From: Streptomyces sp. R41
GTDB lineage: Bacteria > Actinomycetota > Actinomycetes > Streptomycetales > Streptomycetaceae
Length of the DNA stretch: 64,000 bases
Reading direction: 5' to 3'
NCBI RefSeq assembly: GCF_041053055.1
Contig: NZ_CP163443.1
Coordinates: 4,571,001 to 4,635,000 of the forward strand
Shown here piece after piece: positions 1 to 9,233 of this stretch. The position numbers and the translations under genes were made by a program. Position 1 is the stretch's first letter. Each line of letters starts with the position of its first letter. Under the pieces are notes generated by a model. That model was given only the letters and a program-made list of their open reading frames with translations, did not search any database and was not told the DNA's origin.

Positions 1-2
1 CC

Positions 3-2012
3 CTACGACAGGCGCTGGCGCGGGATCAAGGCCGATGCCGGGGCCAGGGGGCGGGCCTGGCTGCCGGACTCGGCGACCGCGCGGTCGTGGACCGGCATGT
101 CGTCGCGGAGGAGGCCCTCGGGGATGAGGACGGCCGCGGTGACCCCGCCGTTCGGCGAGGGGCGGAGCTCCACGCGCAGACCCTGGCGCTCGGCCAGGCG
201 GTTCACCACGAACAGTCCGATCTGCTTGGCGTCGAGCAGATCGACCCGCTGGGCCTGGATCTTCCGGTTCGCCTCGGCCATGGCCTCCTCGTTCATGCCG
301 AACCCGCTGTCCTCGACCTCGATGAGGACACCGTCCCGCAGCCGCGCGGCCCGCAGCTGCACCTTGGTGCTGGGCGGCGAGAAGGCGGCGGCGTTCTCGA
401 CCAGCTCGGCCAGCAGGTGGATCACGTCGGCGACAGAACCTCCGGCTACCGAGACGCGCGGGACCGCCCAGATCTGGACCCGCGACGCGTCCTCGATCTC
501 CGCCACCGCCGCGCGCAGCACGTCCGCGAGGGGGATCGGGGTGCGCCAGCTCCGCCCCGGCGCGATCCCGGAGAGGATCAGCAGGCTCTCGGAGTGACGG
601 CGCATGCGCGTGGCGAGGTAGTCGACGCGGTAGAGGTCCTGAAGTTCCGCGGCGTCCTGCCGGCGCTGCTCCATCGTCGAGAGCAGGTCCAGCTGGCGGT
701 GCAGGAGGACCTGGCTGCGGCGCGCGAGGCTCACGTACACCCCGGAGATCCCGCTCAGCAGCTCGGCCCGCTCGGACGCCGCCTTGAGCGCGGCCCGCTG
801 CACGGCGGTCAGAGCCGTACCCACCTGGGCCAGTTCGTCGCCGACCAGCCGCCGCATGGGCGCCTCGGCGTCGATGTCGACGCCCTGTCCGGCGTGCAGC
901 CGCCGCATGGCCTGCGGCAGCCGCCGACCGGCCACCTCCAGCGCGGAGTTGCGCAGGTCGAGGAGTTCGACGATGAGCCCGCGGCCGACCAGCACCGACA
1001 CGAGCAGCGACAGCAGCACGCCCACCAGGCCCAGCACCACCGCGACGCCGGAAGCGCCCAGCGTGGACCAGCCGAACGGGTTCGCCTTCGCGGCGGCCGC
1101 GGTCCCGGCCCCCGCCTCGGCCTTGGTCAGTCCCTTCAGCACGGCCGAGACGGAACCGTCCCATCCCGCGACGAGACCGGACGACACGGCGGAGGCCCCC
1201 GGCCCGGCGCTGCGCACCCGGTTCTCGACGGCCCGCAGCCCGGTGTAACTGTCGCTCTCCAGCACGGAGTTGTACGCCGCCCGGTGCTGGGCCCTCAGAT
1301 CGGCGACCGCGGGCTTCAGCAGCGACCGCTGGGTGGCGACGGCCCCGACGAACAGCGCGTACTGGTCCGTGGTCAGCGTGCCGGTGCCGCGCCCGGCGGC
1401 CAGCAGCGCCTGCTCCTGGGAGACGGCCTCGCGGGCGCGGGAGAGTTCGAGGACGACCCGGGCCTCGGAGGTCGCGTCGGTGTTCTCGTCGCCGGTGAGC
1501 GCACCGGTGACCAAGAAGCCGTTCTCGATGATCGAGGAGTACTTCGTGTACGCGGCGGAGGGCACCGCCCCCTTCACGCCGACCTCGGAGCGCAGGGCCG
1601 AAAGCCCGCCCGCGTCGGCCTGGAGACGGTCGATGCGGCCGGGAAGCCCGGCGTCCAGCAGCGCGGCGTCGGAGCTGGACGCGTTGACGCCGTCGAGGAG
1701 GGCGGAGGCGGCCTTGTCGGTGGTCTTCCGCGTGGTCTTCAGGGCGGCGAGTCCCCTGGCGTCCGGCGCGGCGACGTACCGCAGGGTGGCGGACCGCTCG
1801 CCCTGCAGGGCGGTGATGAAGTCGCCGACGGGGGTGAGGAGATCGGAGTTGACGTCCTTGGCCCGCTCCAGGTCGCCGATGCTGGAGGCCGTGGTGACGG
1901 CGGCGAAGCCCCACAGCGCCATGAGGGACACGATGGGCAGCATGAGCAGGGCGACGATCTTCGCGCGAACCGATCTGGGACGCAGCCGGTCGGGCGTGCG
2001 GGGGACACGCAT
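3..2012 (-). CDS. NIT-domain sensor histidine kinase, CvnA-like
   Basis: Membrane sensor kinase of about 669 residues. A basic N-terminus leads into a membrane helix (about 18-42), an extracytoplasmic helical region of the nitrate/nitrite-sensing (NIT) type (about 60-310), a second helix (about 315-340), a HAMP-like linker and a kinase core. The phosphoacceptor helix shows RMRRHSESLL, the N box ELVENAAAFSPP and the G box VEDSGFGM. This layout is that of CvnA kinases heading Streptomyces conservon operons (with Roadblock, DUF742 and GTPase proteins); such partners would lie beyond the window edge, so that link is inference. I start at the ATG at 2012, just before the first helix; a longer reading from 2114 only adds a proline-rich leader. 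The TAG stop is at 3-5, so the gene is complete. Confidence 0.85.
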   Translation of the reverse strand: MRVPRTPDRLRPRSVRAKIVALLMLPIVSLMALWGFAAVTTASSIGDLERAKDVNSDLLTPVGDFITALQGERSATLRYVAAPDARGLAALKTTRKTTDKAASALLDGVNASSSDAALLDAGLPGRIDRLQADAGGLSALRSEVGVKGAVPSAAYTKYSSIIENGFLVTGALTGDENTDATSEARVVLELSRAREAVSQEQALLAAGRGTGTLTTDQYALFVGAVATQRSLLKPAVADLRAQHRAAYNSVLESDSYTGLRAVENRVRSAGPGASAVSSGLVAGWDGSVSAVLKGLTKAEAGAGTAAAAKANPFGWSTLGASGVAVVLGLVGVLLSLLVSVLVGRGLIVELLDLRNSALEVAGRRLPQAMRRLHAGQGVDIDAEAPMRRLVGDELAQVGTALTAVQRAALKAASERAELLSGISGVYVSLARRSQVLLHRQLDLLSTMEQRRQDAAELQDLYRVDYLATRMRRHSESLLILSGIAPGRSWRTPIPLADVLRAAVAEIEDASRVQIWAVPRVSVAGGSVADVIHLLAELVENAAAFSPPSTKVQLRAARLRDGVLIEVEDSGFGMNEEAMAEANRKIQAQRVDLLDAKQIGLFVVNRLAERQGLRVELRPSPNGGVTAAVLIPEGLLRDDMPVHDRAVAESGSQARPLAPASALIPRQRLS

Positions 2013-2144
2013 GGGGGGACCTCGTTCAGGGAGGGAGTTTCCAGGGGGAGGGTGTACAGGCGGCACGGACGGCCGTGACGGAGGCCATGAGGCCGTGCTG
2101 GGAAGCGAACGCACGTGGAGGCGGCCTCGGGAGAGTCGTACGAC

Positions 2145-2924
2145 TCAGGCCGTGGAGAGCTCGACCTGGCGGAGCAGTTCGGCGGCGGCCGCCGACTCGT
2201 GCCGCTTCCCGGTCGGGGACAGCGCGACGTACGCGGAGGTCAGGAAGAGGAACGAGCCGAGCACCACGGCGAGGGGGAAGATGAACTCGGTGGCCGTGGC
2301 CCCGGACAGCGTCGCGCTGCTGGGCGCGAGGCTGATGCTCACGGCGTACATGCCGGTGTAGTGCATGCTGCTGACCGCGAGCCCCATGACGAGCGCGGCG
2401 GCGGTGGCGAGGACGGGTCCGCGCACGATGAGGGTGAGCGTGAGCGCGGCGGTCGCGGCGACGACGGCGATGATGACCGAGGCGATGACGAGGGTGGGGT
2501 CGTAGCCGACCTCACCGTGCAGGTTGAGCGCGGCCATGCCGGTGTAGTGCATGGCGGCGACGCCGACGCCGGTGCCGAGTCCGCCGAGCAGCACGGCCCG
2601 TACGGGGGAACGCCCGAACCCGGCGGTGAAGACGCCCGCGCCGACGACGGCGATCGACATCAGCAGGCTGAGCACGGTCAGCGGGACGTCGTAGCGGATG
2701 GGCGTCCCGTCGACCGAGAAGCCCATCATGGCGACGAAGTGCATGGTCCAGATGCCGGACCCGATGGCGATGGAGGCCAGCAGCAGCCAGTTCCGTTTCG
2801 AGGCGCCGTCGGCCTCAAGTGCCCTGACCGTGCACCGCAGTCCGAGCGCCGAACCGACGCAGGCCATCGCGTAGGACAGGACGGGAGTGACCCATCCGGC
2901 GCTGAAATGGTCCATGTGTCCCAT
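2145..2924 (-). CDS. MHYT-domain integral membrane sensor protein
   Basis: About 259 residues, nearly all membrane helix. Three MHYT-type motifs sit at helix ends (MHFVAMMGF, MHYTGMAAL, MHYTGMYAV); in this family the Met/His residues are proposed to bind copper and sense O2, CO or NO. No GGDEF, EAL or kinase output domain follows, so it is a stand-alone sensor of unknown output. The start at 2924 (MGHMDHF) has a strong ribosome site (GAGAGGGG) upstream; the in-frame ATG at 2987 would read through that site. It lies 132 bp upstream of the sensor kinase on the same strand. An inverted repeat about 150 bp upstream could be its operator. Confidence 0.85.
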   Translation of the reverse strand: MGHMDHFSAGWVTPVLSYAMACVGSALGLRCTVRALEADGASKRNWLLLASIAIGSGIWTMHFVAMMGFSVDGTPIRYDVPLTVLSLLMSIAVVGAGVFTAGFGRSPVRAVLLGGLGTGVGVAAMHYTGMAALNLHGEVGYDPTLVIASVIIAVVAATAALTLTLIVRGPVLATAAALVMGLAVSSMHYTGMYAVSISLAPSSATLSGATATEFIFPLAVVLGSFLFLTSAYVALSPTGKRHESAAAAELLRQVELSTA

Positions 2925-3074
2925 GGGGAAACCCCTCTCGCCGTCGCGCGGGCACGGCCGCGCACACGGAAGTACCGCCGGTAACAAGAGACCGGGGACG
3001 GCCGATCATGCCAGCACCTCCTGAGGAGCAGACGGCGCGAAAGGGACCATGGGGGGCGATAGATGAGAATTAAA

Positions 3075-3092
3075 TTACCGTGACGTAGGTAA
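3075..3092. promoter_or_regulatory. Inverted repeat TTACC-N8-GGTAA in an AT-rich promoter region
   Basis: An 18-bp inverted repeat lies in an AT-rich patch of the 285-bp gap between ispE and the MHYT gene, placed to act on the MHYT promoter. I do not recognise the regulator. Confidence 0.3.
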
Positions 3093-3209
3093 CACTCCAT
3101 CCGCATATTTATGCAGGTCAGGTATACGTCAGGGCCCATCGGCAACCGGACATCCGGGCGTCGCGTCTCCCGCACCCGTACGTCGGCGATCACGACCGTA
3201 CGTCGGAGA

Positions 3210-4103
3210 TCAGAGCACGGTCGCGCCCGGCGCCGGGCTCTGGGTGACTCGTACGGAACGGCAGGTGCCCGAGGCGAGCAGGGCCTCGGCGACCGTCTTC
3301 GCGGATTCGGCGCCCGACGCGAGGAAGGCCGTGGTCGGGCCCGAACCGGAGACCAGCGCGGCGAGGGCACCGGCCGCGCGGCCCGCGGCGAGGGTGTCGG
3401 CGAGGGCCGGGAAGAGGGAGAGGGCGGCGGGCTGAAGGTCGTTGGAGACGGCGGCCGCGAGAGCGTCGGCGTCCCCCTTCTTCAACGCGTCGAACAACTC
3501 CTGCGAGGCGACCGGCTCAGGGATCCGCACGCCCTCGTTCATCCGGTCGAACTCCCGGAAGACGGCCGGGGTCGACAGCCCCCGCTCGGCCATCGCGAAG
3601 ACCCAGTGGAAGGTCCCGCCGACCTCCAGCGCCCGCAGCTGCTCGCCCCGCCCGACGCCGAGCGCCGCCCCGCCCACCAGGCTGAACGGAACATCGCTGC
3701 CCAACTCGGCACAGATGTCGAGGAGTTCGCCGCGCGAGGCGTTCGTGCCCCACAGCGCGTCGCAGGCGAGGAGCGCACCGGCCCCGTCCGCGCTGCCGCC
3801 CGCCATACCGCCGGCGACGGGGATGTCCTTGGCGATGTGGATGTGCACGGCGGGGTCGAGGTCGTACCGCCGGGCGAGTTCGAGGGCCGCGCGGGCCGCC
3901 AGGTTCGTACGGTCCAGGGGCACTTGCGCGGCGTCCGGACCCACGCAGGTGATGCGCAGTTCCTCGGCGGGGGTCACGGTCACCTCGTCGTAGAGGCCGA
4001 CCGCGAGGAAGACATTGGCCAGGTCGTGGAAGCCGTCGGGGCGGGCGCCGCCGACCGCGAGCTGGACATTGACCTTGGCAGGGACGCGTACCGTCACGCT
4101 CAC
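3210..4103 (-). CDS. ispE: 4-diphosphocytidyl-2-C-methyl-D-erythritol kinase
   Basis: GHMP-family kinase of 297 residues that phosphorylates the 2-hydroxyl of CDP-methylerythritol in the MEP isoprenoid pathway. The ATP-binding glycine loop PVAGGMAGGSADGAGA lies near residue 95; VPAKVNVQLAVGGARPDGFH at the N-terminus is the usual substrate-side signature (APAKxNLxLxVxxxxxDGxH). The start is GTG at 4103, the base next to the rsmA stop, so the two genes abut (TAA then GTG) and are likely translationally coupled. rpfB-rsmA-ispE is a conserved actinobacterial cluster. Length and motifs are normal; the assignment is secure. Confidence 0.95.
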   Translation of the reverse strand: MSVTVRVPAKVNVQLAVGGARPDGFHDLANVFLAVGLYDEVTVTPAEELRITCVGPDAAQVPLDRTNLAARAALELARRYDLDPAVHIHIAKDIPVAGGMAGGSADGAGALLACDALWGTNASRGELLDICAELGSDVPFSLVGGAALGVGRGEQLRALEVGGTFHWVFAMAERGLSTPAVFREFDRMNEGVRIPEPVASQELFDALKKGDADALAAAVSNDLQPAALSLFPALADTLAAGRAAGALAALVSGSGPTTAFLASGAESAKTVAEALLASGTCRSVRVTQSPAPGATVL

Positions 4104-4970
4104 TTACCGGGACTCCTTGTGCTCGGCGATACGCGCGAACTCCTCGACCGTCAGGGACTCCCCGCGGGCCTGCGGCGAGATCCCCGCGGCGACGAGCGCG
4201 GCCTCGGCGGCGGGCGCGGATCCGGCCCACCCGGCGAGGGCGGCGCGCAGCGTCTTGCGCCGCTGGGCGAAGGCGGCGTCGACCACGGCGAAGACCTCGC
4301 GCTTCGTGGCCGTGGTCTTGATCGGCTCGGTCCGGCGGACGAGCGACACGAGCCCGCTGTCCACGTTGGGCGCCGGCCAGAAGACATTGCGCCCGATGGA
4401 GCCGGCCCGCTTGACCTCGGCGTACCAGTTCGCCTTCACGGACGGGACGCCGTACACCTTCGAGCCGGGCGCGGCGGCGAGGCGGTCGGCGACCTCGGCC
4501 TGCACCATCACGAGCGTGCGCTCGATGGTCGGGAAGGTGTCGAGCATGTGCAGCAGGACGGGTACGGCGACGTTGTACGGGAGGTTGGCGACCAGCGCGG
4601 TCGGCGCGGGGCCGGGGAGTTCCTGTACATGCATCGCGTCGGAGTGCACGAGCGCGAAACGCTCCGAGCGCTGCGGCATGCGGGCCGCGATGGTCGACGG
4701 CAGGGCTCCGGCGAGCACGTCGTCGATCTCCACCGCGACGACCCTCTCGGCCACCTCCAGCAGGGCGAGTGTCAGCGAGCCGAGCCCTGGACCCACCTCG
4801 ACGACCACGTCGTCGGGCCGTACGTCCGCGGTGCGCACGATGCGGCGCACCGTGTTCGCGTCGATCACAAAGTTCTGGCCGCGCTGCTTGGTGGGCCGCA
4901 CGCCGAGGGCACCCGCGAGCTCGCGGACGTCGGCGGGGCCCAGGAGGGCGTCGGGGGTGGGGCTGGTCAC
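4104..4970 (-). CDS. rsmA: 16S rRNA (adenine1518-N6/adenine1519-N6)-dimethyltransferase
   Basis: KsgA/RsmA of 288 residues; dimethylates two adjacent adenines in helix 45 of 16S rRNA during 30S assembly. SAM motif I appears as [16 protein letters not shown], the catalytic motif IV as NLPYNV, and [10 protein letters not shown] near the N-terminus is the family signature. The start is a GTG at 4970 giving [11 protein letters not shown]; no strong ribosome site precedes it. The open frame continues far upstream, but that part is a repeat-rich intergenic region and the reverse of rpfB. Middle gene of the rpfB-rsmA-ispE cluster. Confidence 0.94.
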   Translation of the reverse strand: MTSPTPDALLGPADVRELAGALGVRPTKQRGQNFVIDANTVRRIVRTADVRPDDVVVEVGPGLGSLTLALLEVAERVVAVEIDDVLAGALPSTIAARMPQRSERFALVHSDAMHVQELPGPAPTALVANLPYNVAVPVLLHMLDTFPTIERTLVMVQAEVADRLAAAPGSKVYGVPSVKANWYAEVKRAGSIGRNVFWPAPNVDSGLVSLVRRTEPIKTTATKREVFAVVDAAFAQRRKTLRAALAGWAGSAPAAEAALVAAGISPQARGESLTVEEFARIAEHKESR

Positions 4971-5176
4971 GGAGCAAGGGTACGGGTGCGGGAGGCCGGG
5001 GGGTGTTTTCGCCCCCGGCCGCCCCGTGAGGGGCGCGGGGCTGTGACATATGCGGCTCCGCCGCGTGGGCGCGACGAGCCCCCACCCACCCGCACCCGAA
5101 AAACAACCCGGGGGGTCTGGGGGCGGCAGCCCCCAGAGGACGGGAATGGGTAGGGGCGGCGGGGGCGAAAAACGCC
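4971..5176. repeat. Intergenic region with Streptomyces-type dispersed repeats
   Basis: The 206 bp between rpfB and rsmA contain C- and G-run inverted repeats, among them GCCCC..GGGGC arms around 5024-5042 and CTGGGGGC paired with GCCCCCAG around 5118-5138. I recognise the style as the non-coding dispersed repeats common between Streptomyces genes. They may form hairpins separating rpfB from rsmA. Confidence 0.5.
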
Positions 5177-6592
5177 TTACCCCCGCAGCCGCCCCCCACA
5201 ATGCGGCCAGGGACTGGCCCCCCGCCGCACATACAGCTTCTTCGCGCGGCGGGTCTGTTCGGCGGCGGACGCGTCCTGGGGACGGCCCGAGCCGCCGAGG
5301 GCGTGCCAGGTGCGGGTGTCGAACTGGTAGAGCCCGCCGTACGTGCCGGAGGGATCCACCGCCCCCGGCCGCCCACCGGACTCGCACGCCGCGAGCCCGG
5401 ACCAGTTCAGATCGTCGGCCCCGTCGGCGGACGTCGGAGGCGGCTTCGTCCCGACCTTCACCAGCTGCGCCCGCGGCTCCCGCACCACCTCGGACTCGAC
5501 CCGCCTCGGCTTCTGCTTGACCCCGTTGACCGTCCGAAGCGCATAGGTGACGCGCCGCGCCCCCGGCTGACCGGCACGCTCGACGACCTCCGTGCCCCTG
5601 AACAGCGAAGGGTCCTGAGTCCGCCGTACCTCGAACGGAATCGGCTCGTCGCGGACCTCCTTGCTCCCGGTGATCCGCATGACGGTGATCGTCTGCCCGT
5701 CGCGCGGGAAGCTCCCGGGCTCGACGGAGGTGGTGTCCTGCCCGTGCAGGGTGATCCCGGCCTCCTCGACGGCCTCCCGGACGCTCGCCGCGTTCGTACG
5801 GATCGTCCGCGCCCGCCCGTCCGCCATGATCGTCACCGTGCGTTCGGTGCGGACGTCCAGCGTGAGCCCGTCGCGCCCGATCCGCCGGGAGCGCGACGTC
5901 GAGAGGTACGCGCCCTCCGCACGCACCCCCAGCTGTCTGAGCGCCTCGTCCACGGTGTGCGCCGTCGTCCACACCTTGCGCCGGTGTCCGTCGAGGGTGA
6001 GGTGCACGGGACGCCCGTAATGAACCGCGACCTCGTCACCGCTGGCGAGCGTCGCGCCGGGCACCGGCGCGACGACGTCGTGCGCCCCGACCTCGACCCC
6101 CTCGTCGGCGAGGAGACCGCTGACGTCGTCCGCGAAGGTGTGCAGGGTGCGCGGCTTCCCGTCGACGCTGAGCTCGATCGCCTTGTCGTTGGCGACGAAC
6201 GCGGAGGTGCCCCCGGCCAGGAACGCCACGACCAGCGCCTGCGGAAGCAGCCGCCGCAGGGGGTCGGGACGCTCGGTGGTGCGCTTGCGCCGTGCCGCGC
6301 GCCGGGCCTCGGCGCGACCGCCGGGCGCGGGCGCCCCGTCCGCCCGCCCCTGCCGAGGCAGCCGGGGTTCCGTCGACGCCTCCGGCTCGGCCACCCAGGC
6401 GGCCTCGTACGCGGGCCGATAGGTGTCCGGACGGCCGAGGCCGTACGACGGCTCGAAATACACGTACGACGTTCCCGTCGCACCACAAACACCAGCAACA
6501 CCAGCGCTGTCGGCAACACCAGTGCTGCCTACGGCACCAGTGCCATAAGCGACACCAGTCGGTCCATACGTCTCGTACTGCGAGTTGCTCAC
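5177..6592 (-). CDS. rpfB: Resuscitation-promoting factor, RpfB type
   Basis: Secreted or membrane-anchored peptidoglycan hydrolase of 471 residues that helps spores and dormant cells restart growth. Order of parts: a Gly/Thr/Val-rich N-terminus, a proline/arginine stretch, one membrane helix (about 118-135), three DUF348 repeats (about 140-285), a G5 domain (about 300-375) and a C-terminal transglycosylase-like domain with AACESGG, whose Glu is catalytic, and a PWPHCGG end. This is the M. tuberculosis RpfB layout, and the rpfB-rsmA-ispE neighbourhood matches. The start is GTG at 6592 with GGAG upstream. The N-terminal codons form an imperfect ACCAG-rich DNA repeat. I cannot tell which Streptomyces rpf paralogue it equals. 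Confidence 0.88.
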   Translation of the reverse strand: MSNSQYETYGPTGVAYGTGAVGSTGVADSAGVAGVCGATGTSYVYFEPSYGLGRPDTYRPAYEAAWVAEPEASTEPRLPRQGRADGAPAPGGRAEARRAARRKRTTERPDPLRRLLPQALVVAFLAGGTSAFVANDKAIELSVDGKPRTLHTFADDVSGLLADEGVEVGAHDVVAPVPGATLASGDEVAVHYGRPVHLTLDGHRRKVWTTAHTVDEALRQLGVRAEGAYLSTSRSRRIGRDGLTLDVRTERTVTIMADGRARTIRTNAASVREAVEEAGITLHGQDTTSVEPGSFPRDGQTITVMRITGSKEVRDEPIPFEVRRTQDPSLFRGTEVVERAGQPGARRVTYALRTVNGVKQKPRRVESEVVREPRAQLVKVGTKPPPTSADGADDLNWSGLAACESGGRPGAVDPSGTYGGLYQFDTRTWHALGGSGRPQDASAAEQTRRAKKLYVRRGASPWPHCGGRLRG

Positions 6593-6730
6593 GACGACAC
6601 GCTCCAGAAGTCCGGATCAGGCGACCAGAACCTAGCGGAGTGGTCGTCACTCTCCCAAGCAACGCGGCTACGCTGTGTCGCGACACTCCCCTGAGGTGCG
6701 CCCCGGGAGAACCCCCGGAACCGTTATCCG

Positions 6731-7600
6731 TCAGTAATCGAACGCGCGCGCAGTGTTCGCGGAGATCGAGGTCGCCAGCGCGTCCTCGTCGATGCCCCGT
6801 ACAGCTGCCATCGCGCGCACTGTGACCGGAATGAGATACGGAGCGTTAGGCCGTCCGCGGTACGGCGCGGGTGTCAGGAAGGGCGCGTCGGTCTCGACGA
6901 GGACGAGTTCGAGGGGCGCCACGGCGAGCGCGTCGCGCAGTGGCTGGGCGTTCTTGAAGGTCATGTTTCCGGCGAAGGACATGAAGTAGCCGGCGCGGGC
7001 GCAGACCTCGGCCATCGCGGCGTCGCCGGAGTAGCAGTGGAAGACGGTCCGCTCGGGGGCGCCCTCCTCCTTGAGGACGCGCAGCACGTCGGCGTGAGCG
7101 TCGCGGTCGTGGATGACCAGGGCCTTGCCGTGCCGTTTGGCGATCTCGATGTGGGCGCGGAAGGACCGTTCCTGCGCGGCCTTGCCCTCGGGCCCCGTAC
7201 GGAAATAGTCGAGCCCGGTCTCGCCGACGCCCTTGACCTGAGGAAGGGCGGCGAGCCGGTCGATCTCCGCGAGCGCCTCGTCCAGCGCGGCGTCTGAGCC
7301 CGGCTGCCGCGCGCCCTGACGGGACCAGCCGTCGGGGTCGCCATGGACGATGCGGGGCGCTTCGTTCGGGTGCAGGGCGACGGTCGCGTGGACGGCGTCG
7401 TATTCCAAGGCCGTCCGCGCCGCCCAGCGCGAGCCGTTCACGTCGCAGCCGACCTGTACGACCGTCGTCACGCCGACCGACGCGGCCTTGGCGAGGCCCT
7501 CCTCGACCGTGCCGGACTGCATGTCGAGGTGGGTGTGCGAGTCGGCGACGGGCACCCGGAGGGGGTCCGGAAGCGGCGGGGCTTCTGCGGTGGAAGGCAT
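6731..7600 (-). CDS. tatD: TatD-family metal-dependent DNase
   Basis: TIM-barrel amidohydrolase-fold nuclease of 289 residues. Metal-ligand motifs are in order: HTHLD near residue 22, GETGLDYF, VIHDRDA, FHCYSGD and ETDAPFLTP near the end. TatD proteins are 3'-5' exonucleases linked to DNA repair and turnover. It stands alone in a minus-strand run upstream of rpfB, with 138 bp between them. The start ATG at 7600 gives MPSTAEAPP; the acidic/proline lead of about 15 residues is common in actinobacterial members. Confidence 0.9.
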   Translation of the reverse strand: MPSTAEAPPLPDPLRVPVADSHTHLDMQSGTVEEGLAKAASVGVTTVVQVGCDVNGSRWAARTALEYDAVHATVALHPNEAPRIVHGDPDGWSRQGARQPGSDAALDEALAEIDRLAALPQVKGVGETGLDYFRTGPEGKAAQERSFRAHIEIAKRHGKALVIHDRDAHADVLRVLKEEGAPERTVFHCYSGDAAMAEVCARAGYFMSFAGNMTFKNAQPLRDALAVAPLELVLVETDAPFLTPAPYRGRPNAPYLIPVTVRAMAAVRGIDEDALATSISANTARAFDY

Positions 7601-7695
7601 GCCCCGATCCTACGAAGTCCGGGCATGCCCGACCTCACCTCGCGGGGAGCCAGGAGGTCGTCCCACCGGGCCGCCGGATCGGCCGACGCCGCAGA

Positions 7696-8115
7696 TCAGC
7701 CCGCCTTGCGGTGGTGGAAGGGGTGCAGGAGATCGGAGAGGTGCCAGTGATGGGACTCACGGGGCTCGCGGGGCCCCCCGGCCGCCGTCTCGGGCGCGTC
7801 CACCCCGGGCTCGGGCTGCCGCGCGGGCGCCGGCCGCTGCAGGGAGTTGCGCGCCGAGGACACCTGTCCCGGACGCATGATGCGCACCACATGGCTGTCG
7901 CAGTTCAGGCAGGTGGGCCGGCTCAGCGGCGACGGCACGACGCGGCCGTCGGCCACGTACATGACGAACTCGTTGCCCTCGGCGTCGAGGTGATGCTCTA
8001 TCTCGTACGACTGCTCCCAGCCGTGCCCGCAGCGCATGCAGGCGAAGGAATACGACTCGTTGACAACGGCGGTCGCCGCACCGCGGTGGCCGGTCTGCCC
8101 TGCGATCTCACTCAT
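7696..8115 (-). CDS. Zinc-ribbon-like hypothetical protein
   Basis: About 139 residues with two CxxC pairs (CMRCGHGW near residue 27 and CLNCDSHV near residue 70) that probably bind one zinc, followed by a Pro/Glu/His-rich tail without predicted structure. I do not know a function; proteins of this look are conserved beside rsmI and tatD in Streptomyces, from memory. The start at 8115 (MSEIAGQ) is chosen because AGGAGC lies at good distance upstream; an in-frame ATG at 8184 has no such site. No enzyme motif is visible. Confidence 0.7.
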   Translation of the reverse strand: MSEIAGQTGHRGAATAVVNESYSFACMRCGHGWEQSYEIEHHLDAEGNEFVMYVADGRVVPSPLSRPTCLNCDSHVVRIMRPGQVSSARNSLQRPAPARQPEPGVDAPETAAGGPREPRESHHWHLSDLLHPFHHRKAG

Positions 8116-8313
8116 GCCAGCTCCTGCTGTCTGCTGGACAAGCGCCCCCGCGAACGAGGGCGAGGGACGGGTACGTCCCTTCAACCAGTGGACGCTTCTC
8201 CGGGCGCGAACGCATCAGGCCTGTCGACTATTGGAGTCGTTTTGGTCGTTCCTTGTCGGAAGGCTCTCGCCACCCGGCCTGGGCTTTGCCTTTCACGACA
8301 GTCCTTTGCCCTT

Positions 8314-9171
8314 CTATGGGGCGCTTCGCGCGGCATTCTTTGCCGCGACGACCGCATCGAAGACGTCGCGCTTGGGAATTCCCGCCTCCGCGGCGACGGC
8401 CGCGATCGCCTCCTTGCGCCGCTCCCCCGCCTCCTCGCGCACCTGCACCCTGCGCACCAGCTCGGCGGCGTCCAGCTCCTCGGCACCCTTCTCGGCGGCG
8501 CCCTCGACGACGACGGTGATCTCGCCGCGTACGCCCTCGGCGGCCCAGGCGGCCAGCTCGCCCAGCGGGCCCCGCTTGACCTCCTCGTACGTCTTCGTCA
8601 GCTCGCGGCAGACGGCGGCCCGCCGCTCGGTGCCGAACACCTCGGCCATCGCGGCGAGGGTGTCGTCGAGCCGGTGGGGCGCCTCGAAGTAGACGAGGGT
8701 GCGCCGCTCGTCGGCGACCTCGCGCAGCCGCGACAGGCGCTCGCCCGCCTTCCTGGGCAGGAAGCCCTCGAAGCAGAAGCGGTCGACGGGCAGCCCGGAC
8801 AGTGCGAGCGCGGTGAGCACGGCGGACGGGCCGGGTACGGCGGTGACCTTGATGTCCTTCTCGACGGCGGCCGCGACCAGCCGGTACCCGGGGTCGGACA
8901 CGGACGGCATCCCCGCGTCGGTCACCAGCAGCACCCGCGCCCCGCCGGCCAGCGCCTCGACGAGCTCCGGCGTACGGGCCGCCTCATTGCCCTCGAAGTA
9001 CGACACGACGCGCCCGGCGGGCTGCACGCCGAGCGCCTGGGTGAGCCGCCGCAGCCGCCGGGTGTCCTCGGCGGCGACGACATCGGCCCCGGCCAGTTCC
9101 GCGGCGAGCCGTGGCGGCGCGTCCGAGATGTCGCCGATGGGGGTGCCTGCCAACACAAGGGTTCCTGTCAC
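8314..9171 (-). CDS. rsmI: 16S rRNA (cytidine1402-2'-O)-methyltransferase
   Basis: Tetrapyrrole-methylase-fold RNA methyltransferase of about 285 residues; methylates the ribose of C1402 in the decoding centre. Recognised by LAGTPIGDISDAP at the N-terminus, VAAEDTRRLRRL, and VTDAGMPSVSDPG in the SAM-binding region. The start is GTG at 9171 with GAGG nine bases upstream; an ATG at 9198 would remove that site. It is divergent from pmt with 62 bp between the start codons, so both promoters are packed there. Confidence 0.93.
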   Translation of the reverse strand: MTGTLVLAGTPIGDISDAPPRLAAELAGADVVAAEDTRRLRRLTQALGVQPAGRVVSYFEGNEAARTPELVEALAGGARVLLVTDAGMPSVSDPGYRLVAAAVEKDIKVTAVPGPSAVLTALALSGLPVDRFCFEGFLPRKAGERLSRLREVADERRTLVYFEAPHRLDDTLAAMAEVFGTERRAAVCRELTKTYEEVKRGPLGELAAWAAEGVRGEITVVVEGAAEKGAEELDAAELVRRVQVREEAGERRKEAIAAVAAEAGIPKRDVFDAVVAAKNAARSAP

Positions 9172-9221
9172 GGTTCCATCCTCGCAGGGCCCAGGCACGG
9201 GACTCCCACAGACGTGTTCCC

Positions 9222-9227
9222 TACGAT
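9222..9227 (+). promoter_or_regulatory. Possible -10 element (TACGAT) of pmt
   Basis: TACGAT ends seven bases before the pmt GTG and no ribosome site is seen, so pmt may be transcribed without a leader, as is common in Streptomyces. Confidence 0.4.
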
Positions 9228-9233
9228 GGCGCG

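Noticed and set aside
87..2078. Long plus-strand open frame (663 codons) opposite the sensor kinase
   Set aside because: Composition is Arg/Gly/His/Asp-rich without motifs, while the minus strand shows a clear NIT-kinase; typical high-GC antisense frame.
3111..5153. 680-codon plus-strand frame over ispE and rsmA
   Set aside because: Runs across two well-supported genes on the other strand and the intergenic repeat; no recognisable domain.
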